A DNA stretch of 37,442 nt from NCBI GenBank assembly GCA_013812905.1, contig JACCSP010000182.1, positions 1-37,442 of the forward strand, in the 5' to 3' direction. The translations under genes were made by a program, and so were the position numbers. This DNA is from Pyrinomonadaceae bacterium (GTDB taxonomy: Bacteria > Acidobacteriota > Blastocatellia > Pyrinomonadales > Pyrinomonadaceae). The notes beneath the pieces are model-generated. The model had not been told where the DNA came from, searched no databases, and saw only the letters and a list, made by a program, of their open reading frames with translations. This document shows, in pieces, positions 31,595 to 37,442 of the stretch (position 1 is the first letter of the stretch; every line of letters begins with the position of its first letter).

Positions 31595-32437
31595 ATGTCG
31601 GAGGCAAACGAACCGCTGACCGCGCTGCTCCTCAACGCGATTGAGAACGTGCTGGAGGAAGGCTCAATCGCAGCGCTCGCCACGCTAACTAACGCTCCTA
31701 AAAATATCGGCACCAAGATACTCTTTCCAGAATCAGGCCCTGTGGTTGGCAGCTTCGGCGATGTAGCCCTCGATCAGGCCGTTGCCCAAGGGGCGGCCAA
31801 ATTCCTGGCAGCCCGAGACGCAGCTCATCTATTTCAAGTCTCAGACTTTGCTCCCGAGCTGATCGAATGGGCCGAGGCGAGCATTTTGTTCGAGCGGCTA
31901 GAGCCGGAACCGCGACTTGTGATTTGCGGTGCGGGCCACGTTGGCGCTGCACTCGCTCATCTGGCAACTCTGACCGGCTACCAGGCCGCTTTAATTGATG
32001 ACCGGGCAAGTTTTGTCGTGCGCGATCGTTTTCCAGACGACCGCATTGAATTGATAGCGGCCGAGAATTGGAGTGACGCGGTTCGTCGAGCGATTGGAAA
32101 CGGCCGTGGAGTCTCGGTAGCAGTAGTGACGCGCGGTCACAATGAGGACGAGGAGTGCATGAGGGCCGTGATCACCACTAACGCGGATTACGTAGGACTA
32201 ATCGGGAGCAAACGGCGAACGAATATAGTTCTCGATCGGTTGCGCGCAGCGGGGACTGAGTTCGAGAAGTTGAGGAAGGTGCACGCTCCCATCGGTCTGG
32301 ACATCGGCGCGGTCACGCCTGAGGAGGTGGCGCTCGCGATTCTGGCCGAGATGGTCGCTGTACGGCGCGGCGGCACGGGTGGCCCACTCTCCTCTTGGCG
32401 CCGCGAATCGAGTAAAAAAAGTAAACAGGTGAGATAG
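31595..32437 (+). CDS. XdhC-type protein with Rossmann domain
   Basis: A 280-residue XdhC-family protein. The N-terminal 95 residues keep the outline of the XdhC_CoxI domain but have lost its GGGC and CGG motifs (GSFGDVALD in place of GGGCIEAEV). The C-terminal Rossmann-like domain is intact: VICGAGHVGAALA (109-121), DDRASF, TRGHNEDEECM, GLIGSKRRT and VHAPIGLDIGAVTPEEVALAI. XdhC proteins load molybdenum cofactor onto partner dehydrogenases. It probably works with the domain protein at 30790, together giving one complete set of motifs. The tail is basic. Starts 18 nt after the DUF962 gene. Confidence 0.86.
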   Translation: MSEANEPLTALLLNAIENVLEEGSIAALATLTNAPKNIGTKILFPESGPVVGSFGDVALDQAVAQGAAKFLAARDAAHLFQVSDFAPELIEWAEASILFERLEPEPRLVICGAGHVGAALAHLATLTGYQAALIDDRASFVVRDRFPDDRIELIAAENWSDAVRRAIGNGRGVSVAVVTRGHNEDEECMRAVITTNADYVGLIGSKRRTNIVLDRLRAAGTEFEKLRKVHAPIGLDIGAVTPEEVALAILAEMVAVRRGGTGGPLSSWRRESSKKSKQVR

Positions 32438-32759
32438 GTAGCTACGGCAGAAGATTCACATTCCTGCCGCCGAAAAGGATCCACGAATCAACCTGCGAAT
32501 ACGAAGCTTGTTGGCGATTTCTCGTGGATCGTCGCGATCTATGTTTGATTAAGTTTATCGACGCATCGCTCAGCACGAAGTTCACCTGACGTGACGCCAA
32601 AACAAGCGCGCTCCGCTGGCCCTCTGCACCGCCTTCGACGCTCATTGAATATTTCGCCGAGGCTCGCTCGCAGTTAACTGAGGCCTCTTTTGAGGTGTAG
32701 ATTTAAGTGCCATTGTGGCGTTGAAGCTTTCTGGTTTCGCATGTTAAGAACAGTATGGC
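32438..32759. other. Non-coding region with a 9-bp inverted repeat
   Basis: No supported ORF. GATCCACGA (32478-32486) and TCGTGGATC (32522-32530) are perfect inverse complements with a 35-nt loop, and a smaller GATCG/CGATC hairpin overlaps the right arm (32527-32539). There is no T run, so it is not a clear terminator; it could be a small mobile-repeat remnant or an operator. No promoter for the MFS gene could be identified. Confidence 0.45.
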
Positions 32760-34037
32760 ATGTCCGAAAACGCTTTGCAGGCAGAGATCGTTTCACCCCC
32801 AGTTCCTCCGCGCAGCGGTATGTTTCGCGCGCTCTCGCATCGCAACTACCGGCGGTTCTGGGTTGGGGCCTTTCTTTCCAACGTGGGCACGTGGATGCAG
32901 GCCGTCGCTCAGGGGTGGCTTGTGCTGCAACTCACGAATTCTGCATTCTGGCTGGGCCTTGACGCTTTTATGGCCACAGTGCCCGGGTTCTTCCTTACTC
33001 TCGCCGGCGGAGTATTCGCTGATCTTGTCGACCGCCGCCGGCTGCTCCTTTATACGCAGGTTGTTGCCGGTCTGGCCGCCTTCGCGCTAGCGATTCTAGT
33101 TGGGACTACCTTGGTAAACGTCTGGATGATTCTCGGGTTCTCATTCATAACCGGATGTTGTATGGCTCTTGCCGGCCCTTCCTATCAGGCAATGACATTC
33201 GATCTGGTCGGTCGCGAAGATCTGGCCAATGCGGTGGCGCTCAACTCTTCGCAGTTTCAACTCTCGCGGGTCGTGGGGCCGGTTTTTGCGGGTTTGGGAT
33301 TCAAGTTCTTCGGCCTGGCGGGATGTTTCTATGCCAACGGACTTTCGTTTATTGCAGTAGTGATCGCTCTCAACCTGGTCCACTTCGCCAAAGACAAGAA
33401 GAACCACTCTACTCACTCCGTTAGGGATCGCAGCGCGCTTTGGCGCGATTTGATTGAGGGCGTACGCTATGTACGTAAGCGTCCGCGCGTGTTTTCCCTT
33501 CTCTCGATCTCAGCAGCAACCAGCCTGTTCGGTGCCCCTTACCTGACTCTGGTGCCGATCTTCGCTCGCGACATTTTCAAACTTGGAGAGTCTGGGCTTG
33601 CCTGGATGATGGGTATCGCAGGAGCTGGAGCTTTCTTTGCGGCGCTGCTGCTGGCTTATCTGGGGGACTTTCAGCGGAAAGGCTGGTCGGTGTTAGGTGG
33701 CGCATTCGCCTTCGGGGTTTGTTTGATCTGTTTTGCACTCTCCACCAATCTAGCAATCTCGCTCATCTTTCTCTTCGGGGTGGGATTTTCGATCGTAACC
33801 TCGGTGGCCGTCGCTAACACCCTCCTGCAAAAACTTGTGACCGATCGGATGCGCGGTCGTGTCATGAGCATGTTCATTCTCTCCTTCGTCGGTACCATGC
33901 CGATCGGCAATTTGATCGCCGGGGTCGTTTCCCATCGATTTGGCGCGCCTGTCGCTTTGGCTGCGGGCGGCCTGGCAATCATCCTGTATGTAGCGATAGT
34001 GGCCTTCACTAACGAGCGGCTCCGGAAACTATACTGA
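32760..34037 (+). CDS. MFS transporter (MFS_3 / DHA3-type exporter)
   Basis: A 425-residue membrane protein with about twelve helices in two halves. It starts with FRALSHRNYRRFWVGAFLSNVGTWMQ-type sequence and has ADLVDRRRLL in the loop between helices 2 and 3. GPSYQAMTFDLVGREDLANAVALN follows helix 4, and VTDRMRGRVMSMF is in the C-half. These features mark the MFS_3 (EntS/TetA-like) exporters, which move drugs, siderophores or metabolites by proton antiport. The substrate cannot be predicted. It is flanked by non-coding DNA on both sides and is probably its own transcription unit. Confidence 0.9.
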   Translation: MSENALQAEIVSPPVPPRSGMFRALSHRNYRRFWVGAFLSNVGTWMQAVAQGWLVLQLTNSAFWLGLDAFMATVPGFFLTLAGGVFADLVDRRRLLLYTQVVAGLAAFALAILVGTTLVNVWMILGFSFITGCCMALAGPSYQAMTFDLVGREDLANAVALNSSQFQLSRVVGPVFAGLGFKFFGLAGCFYANGLSFIAVVIALNLVHFAKDKKNHSTHSVRDRSALWRDLIEGVRYVRKRPRVFSLLSISAATSLFGAPYLTLVPIFARDIFKLGESGLAWMMGIAGAGAFFAALLLAYLGDFQRKGWSVLGGAFAFGVCLICFALSTNLAISLIFLFGVGFSIVTSVAVANTLLQKLVTDRMRGRVMSMFILSFVGTMPIGNLIAGVVSHRFGAPVALAAGGLAIILYVAIVAFTNERLRKLY

Positions 34038-34469
34038 GTTAGTGTAAGGCGGGACCGTAATCGGTTTGAAGAATTTAAGGCAAACCCTCAAAGTGGGCGG
34101 CAGCGGATTGGCGATAATTCCTCAGCAACTTTTCATTAGCGATGTCTCTCTTCTTGATGCTGCCGCCCGCCTTCGCGGGTTACGAATCTGCTTTGCAAGT
34201 ATCCTGGAGCTAAGGCCCGACACTACATTCTTTCGCCCACTTAGAAACTACCACTACTTCCCCTGGTGTCTTTTCTTGAAATTTTGTGAATCGCTTGCCT
34301 TTGGTTGCTGAGTAAGCGCGCACTGAGAAATCAATTTACAGCTTGAACTTGCTCAGTTTGTATTACGAGACTCAACTAATGTACAAATTCAGAATCAAAC
34401 AGTTAAACGATCATCGGACTTAGCAGTGGCTAGTCCTGCAGAGGGATCGTCCGACAGAAAGGTGTGAGA
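34038..34469. other. Non-coding region with a 10-bp inverted repeat
   Basis: GGGCGGCAGC (34095-34104) and GCTGCCGCCC (34159-34168) are perfect inverse complements with a 54-nt loop; CCCGC/GCGGG (34166-34179) makes an overlapping alternative hairpin, so two structures compete. An 81-residue frame at 34066-34311 starts with TTG, lacks a ribosome binding site and has no family; I do not accept it. AAAGG at 34458-34462 is the ribosome binding site of the next gene. Confidence 0.45.
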
Positions 34470-35456
34470 ATGAAGTTCCGAGATAAACTTGGTTTGGGAT
34501 ATGGCCTAACAGCGCTGATGGTTCTGCTAGTTACAGCGCAAGCTACGCTCGCTCAGCAGGTTTGGTTACCGAGCAAAATATCCTCTGCGACCGGGGATCT
34601 GAATACAGTGTTTTTTTTGGACGGCAAGCGAGGCTGGGTAGGAGGCGACGACGGTTTTCTTGGTCGTACGGATGATGGCGGCCGCACGTGGGTTCGCCAG
34701 AGCGTGGGAACCACCGACGCGATTAACGATATCTATTTCCGCGATAAGGAAGACGGATTTCTCATCGCCGGCAACACGATATTCGTAACCCGCGACAATG
34801 GAACCCGGTGGAGCGAGTCGCGTCAGTTTCTTGCGAGCGAGTTCGATGGGGCCACCGTGGAACTCTATAGCGTTCGTTTCTCCAGCAAGAAAAAGGGCTG
34901 GGTAGTGGGTTCAGTAAGCAAGCGAGATCGAGTAATCGACAGCATTCTTGTTTATACCGATAATCAAGGGGAAACTTGGCAAAGTCAGCGCGCGCCCACC
35001 CGTTCCGAATTGATCCACATCGATTTCGAAGACGACCGCCGCGGCTGGATTGTGGGGGCGGAGGGAACGATTCTCAACACCGTCGATGGTGGCCAGACCT
35101 GGAACCGCCAGACGTCAGGAACCACTGCGACGCTCTACCACACAGAATTTCGCAACGATAAGAGAGGCTGGGCTGTGGGCGAGAGGGGCACCATTTTGAG
35201 GACAACCGACGGGGGCATCACCTGGACGCCAGTGACCGCGGGAATCCGTTCGACCTTGCTCAGCGTTGAGTTTGTGAGTGACGATGAAGGATGGGCTGTG
35301 GGACGCGCTGGCACAATTCTGCGTACTGACGACGCCGGTGTGTCGTGGATCCAGCAAGAGTCCACTATTAAGAACAACCTGTACGCACTCCACTTTAGCA
35401 AGAAGATTGGCTGCGCTGTGGGCAGTAACGGAATGTCTCTGCGGTATGAAAAGTGA
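34470..35456 (+). CDS. Secreted Ycf48-like beta-propeller protein
   Basis: A 328-residue protein with a signal peptide (1-28, ending ATLAQ) and seven repeats forming a beta-propeller. The repeats have the pattern GW-x-VG-x-x-G-T-I-L-x-T-x-DGG-x-TW, best seen as GWIVGAEGTILNTVDGGQTW and two similar later units; the last (GCAVGSNGMSLR) closes the ring. Ycf48 (HCF136) is a photosystem II assembly factor in cyanobacteria and chloroplasts, but this repeat family is widespread in non-photosynthetic bacteria as secreted propellers of unknown role. AAGG lies 7 nt before the ATG at 34470; a GTG two codons upstream is less likely. No partner gene is evident. Confidence 0.88.
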   Translation: MKFRDKLGLGYGLTALMVLLVTAQATLAQQVWLPSKISSATGDLNTVFFLDGKRGWVGGDDGFLGRTDDGGRTWVRQSVGTTDAINDIYFRDKEDGFLIAGNTIFVTRDNGTRWSESRQFLASEFDGATVELYSVRFSSKKKGWVVGSVSKRDRVIDSILVYTDNQGETWQSQRAPTRSELIHIDFEDDRRGWIVGAEGTILNTVDGGQTWNRQTSGTTATLYHTEFRNDKRGWAVGERGTILRTTDGGITWTPVTAGIRSTLLSVEFVSDDEGWAVGRAGTILRTDDAGVSWIQQESTIKNNLYALHFSKKIGCAVGSNGMSLRYEK

Positions 35457-35662
35457 GCGAGCTGAACGGCCTGTCAAAACTCAGCCCCGTTAAGGCGCAC
35501 CGTTAAGCGCGGGCAACGTGGTCGCTCACTGCAGAACCGCTCGCGGCTCTGTATTGGCCTAGCGGAGCAACGGTTCCCCGTTCGAACTCATCTCAATCTT
35601 CGAGGTTAAAGGATGGCCGCAAAATATAGCGACCACCATAACACTCGGTCCTCCTGTGATTT
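35457..35662. other. Non-coding stretch before an orphan terminator
   Basis: About 206 nt between the propeller gene and the terminator. It holds an 8-nt direct repeat CCGTTAAG at 35487-35494 and 35500-35507 (13-nt period) and hairpins CCGC/GCGG (near 35537-35546) and AACGG/CCGTT (35569-35582). It may be a long 3' untranslated region or an independent small RNA; I see no promoter with both hexamers. Confidence 0.35.
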
Positions 35663-35750
35663 CGCCCGGCATGCGCAATGTGCCGGGCGGTTTTTTGTCT
35701 TGATCTCTGAGAAAGGGTTGCTGCAAAGCCGACTTGCGATTGCGATCTGA
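35613..35750 (+). CDS. Possible short leader-type ORF over a terminator
   Basis: A 45-codon frame, starting ATG at 35613 with GAGG 7 nt upstream, runs straight through the hairpin and T run at 35663-35696. Its start, MAAKYSDHHNTRSSCDFARH, has adjacent His codons, reminiscent of attenuator leader peptides, but no biosynthetic gene follows on this strand. It may be a displaced attenuator, or the frame may be accidental. Confidence 0.25.
   Translation: MAAKYSDHHNTRSSCDFARHAQCAGRFFVLISEKGLLQSRLAIAI
35663..35696 (+). terminator. Intrinsic terminator
   Basis: A perfect 9-bp GC-rich stem CGCCCGGCA/TGCCGGGCG (35663-35671 with 35681-35689) with a 9-nt loop is followed by G and six Ts (35691-35696). 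It faces the plus strand, 206 nt after the propeller stop, and shields the convergent M16 gene. Textbook form. Confidence 0.9.
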
Positions 35751-35763
35751 TGGCAGCCGATGG

Positions 35764-37442
35764 CTAGGACGTTTTGGTACCGGTGAATTGCAACTTAGGT
35801 GAATCTTGTAGGCTGATGCTCCCGTCCATCTGCGTTCCCTCAATTTCACCGTCAATCTTAGCTTCCAGCGCTTGACCGCCCATTTCGAATGATAGGACAG
35901 CCGTGAATGAATTGCCGGAAAGTGCCGCTGAATCTATATTCGCATCACCCATCTCAGATGTAACGCTTCCGCCCAGCCCGGCCGCTGTTTCCCTAACTTT
36001 GAGAATCGCCGGAATGTCTTGTCCAAACGGCGTTTGAATTTCTACCGTCCAGTCGCCCACGATAACTGCAGCATCGCTTTCGCCCTTCGAGTCAGAAGGC
36101 GCAGAAAGTTTTTCCTTGCGCTTGCCGGCTGTGTTGTAGAGTTCAATCGCATTAGTATAAGGCTTTACCTGCTCTAGAACTTCGGCACCATCCCCAACAA
36201 TGACAATCGCAGCCTCGCCAGGCCTTACATACTTCGCCGCTACTGCCTGAATTTCTTCAACAGTCACTACATGTATTTGTTGCCGGTAGGTCTCCAGATA
36301 ATCGTCAGGCAAGTCAAACATTTTTATTTGCACCAGCTGGTCGATGAGACCTTCCTGAGTTTCCAGGCGTAGAGGAAACACTCCGGTTAGATACGACTTA
36401 GCGTCCATGACCTCTTTCTCGGATACCGGCTCGGTTCGAATCTTATCCAACTCGTAGAAAAACTCCTTCAATGAATCCCCGGTCACAGGTGTTCGAACCT
36501 CAGCGCTGGCACGAAAAGTTCCCGCTGTGCGGCGAGCATCGAGACTCGAATAAGCGCCGTAAGTGTAGCCCTTCTCCTCGCGCAGGTTCATAAAAAGCCG
36601 CGAGGAAGCATTAGCTCCCAACACTGTGTGCATGAGCAACATCGGAAAATAATCCGGACTAGTGCGCGTTAGTCCAGTATTGGCAATCACGATATTTGAC
36701 TGAGCGGAACCTGGCCGATCCACGAGGTAAGCGGATAGAGACGCGCGGGATGGCGGGGCAGGAAAATGATTCTTTGGGGGTTCCCCTGGCTGCCAGTCCC
36801 CAAATAAACTCTCGATCCTTTTGAGGAGGGCATCGGATCGAACGTCGCCTGCGATGACGAACACAGAATTGTTAGGCAAGAACGTTGAGCGGTGAAACCC
36901 GACGATTCGTTCTCGCGTGGTTGCGTCGAGGGACTCCAGAGTAGGCGTAATCACAGAATAGGGATGTTCGCCAAAAACCACACGCGAGACCATCTCGGTC
37001 GCCAGGAAGGATGGCTGAGCTCTCTGCTGTCTGAGACTCTCCTTCGTGTTCTCCTTAATCAGTTCGACCTCGTTCTCGGGAAAAGAAGGATTGCGAGTTA
37101 CATCCGCTACGAGATCGAGGATGTGGCCACTAAAAGTTGCTAGCGATGAGGCGCCGACCGTGGTGTAATCGGAGTTTGCTCCAGCGCTCAGCGTGGCTCC
37201 CATTCTTCCTACTTCGTCGGCAATTTGCCGGCTGCTCAAGGATTCCGTCCCCTCCGTTAAGAGCCCGGTCAACATGTCCGTCAACCCGGGCAGTTCGGGA
37301 GGATCATGTGCGTCGCCCGTTCGGAGCGCCAGACGGTAACTGACCAGCGGCAACCGGGAATCTTCAACTATGACTACGGTCAGACCGTTCGACAGCGTAG
37401 TCTCCGACGCTCGCGGAATGTGGATCGGTCGGGAAGGCAGGG
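35764..37442 (-). CDS. M16-family protein lacking the zinc motif (partial)
   Basis: At least 559 residues; the frame is open through the right edge, so the N-terminus lies outside. It begins with LSNGLTVVIVEDSRLPLVSYRL, the M16 (insulinase/pitrilysin) opening. In the place of the catalytic HxxEH (GLAHLLEH in active members) the sequence is GLTDMLTG, so metal ligands are missing. Two M16 lobes follow (NSVFVIAGDV; MNLREEKGYTYGAYS). The last 110 residues form a beta-sandwich-like domain (VGDWTVEIQTPFGQ to QFTGTKTS) often attached to such acidobacterial proteins. Non-catalytic M16 subunits usually pair with an active one, whose gene may lie just beyond the edge. Likely periplasmic. Confidence 0.88.
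   Translation of the reverse strand, partial: LPSRPIHIPRASETTLSNGLTVVIVEDSRLPLVSYRLALRTGDAHDPPELPGLTDMLTGLLTEGTESLSSRQIADEVGRMGATLSAGANSDYTTVGASSLATFSGHILDLVADVTRNPSFPENEVELIKENTKESLRQQRAQPSFLATEMVSRVVFGEHPYSVITPTLESLDATTRERIVGFHRSTFLPNNSVFVIAGDVRSDALLKRIESLFGDWQPGEPPKNHFPAPPSRASLSAYLVDRPGSAQSNIVIANTGLTRTSPDYFPMLLMHTVLGANASSRLFMNLREEKGYTYGAYSSLDARRTAGTFRASAEVRTPVTGDSLKEFFYELDKIRTEPVSEKEVMDAKSYLTGVFPLRLETQEGLIDQLVQIKMFDLPDDYLETYRQQIHVVTVEEIQAVAAKYVRPGEAAIVIVGDGAEVLEQVKPYTNAIELYNTAGKRKEKLSAPSDSKGESDAAVIVGDWTVEIQTPFGQDIPAILKVRETAAGLGGSVTSEMGDANIDSAALSGNSFTAVLSFEMGGQALEAKIDGEIEGTQMDGSISLQDSPKLQFTGTKTS

Noticed and set aside
34066-34311. 81-residue frame between the MFS and propeller genes.
   Set aside because: TTG start without ribosome binding site, covers an inverted repeat, no resemblance to a known protein.
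35521-35595. Possible tRNA gene, because of a GTTCGAAC T-loop-like motif.
   Set aside because: The 5 nt on each side of the loop do not pair, no acceptor or anticodon stem can be drawn, and no CCA-ready end is seen.

Overview
The window is a bacterial chromosomal segment, most likely from an Acidobacteriota member (Blastocatellia-like). This placement is inferred from gene content: an Hfq-like protein with a long basic N-terminal arm, a PASTA-bearing FtsI inside the dcw cluster, a glycine-rich TPM protein beside LemA, acidobacterial-style response regulators with long acidic tails, and an M16 peptidase with a C-terminal beta-sandwich extension. A marker-gene tree would be needed to confirm it. 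I see no rRNA, tRNA, CRISPR array, insertion sequence or phage gene.

Layout. (1) 1-564: the tail of a probable upstream gene, then a small Cys-rich hypothetical protein coupled to it and a bidirectional terminator. (2) 593-3854, minus strand: an operon of a ZIP metal transporter, a TPM-domain protein, a nucleotidyltransferase-fold protein and a LemA lipoprotein. (3) 4086-21418, plus strand: a nearly complete division and cell-wall (dcw) cluster, mraZ-rsmH-ftsL-ftsI-[small ORF]-murF-mraY-murD-ftsW-murG-murC-murB-ftsQ-ftsA-ftsZ. It has a strong sigma70-type promoter and three MraZ boxes with 10-bp period in front of mraZ. murE and ddl are missing from their usual places. (4) 21711-26122: Hfq-like protein, pdxA, a single-domain response regulator, a secreted protein with a GspG-like tail and a second response regulator, closed by a strong terminator. 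(5) 26263-32437: valS overlapping a nadC-like gene whose active-site residues are substituted, a secreted coiled-coil protein, and two XdhC-family genes separated by a DUF962/Mpo1-like gene. (6) 32760-37442: an MFS exporter, a secreted Ycf48-like beta-propeller, an orphan intrinsic terminator, and a convergent M16-family protein that lacks the zinc motif and runs off the right edge.

The dcw genes form one functional unit: Mur enzymes build the lipid II precursor, MraY and MurG assemble it on the membrane, FtsW and FtsI polymerise and crosslink it at the septum, and FtsZ, FtsA, FtsQ and FtsL organise the ring.

The most unusual signal is a set of degenerate heptanucleotide arrays at five same-strand gene junctions (after mraZ, mraY, murD, murG and the first xdhC). 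Each has its own heptad sequence, usually as two opposed half-arrays that could fold back on each other. All begin within about 30 nt of the upstream stop codon, and two overlap coding sequence or the stop. They resemble cyanobacterial STRR heptamer repeats in unit length, but the paired opposed architecture and 3'-junction placement form a pattern worth a dedicated study.
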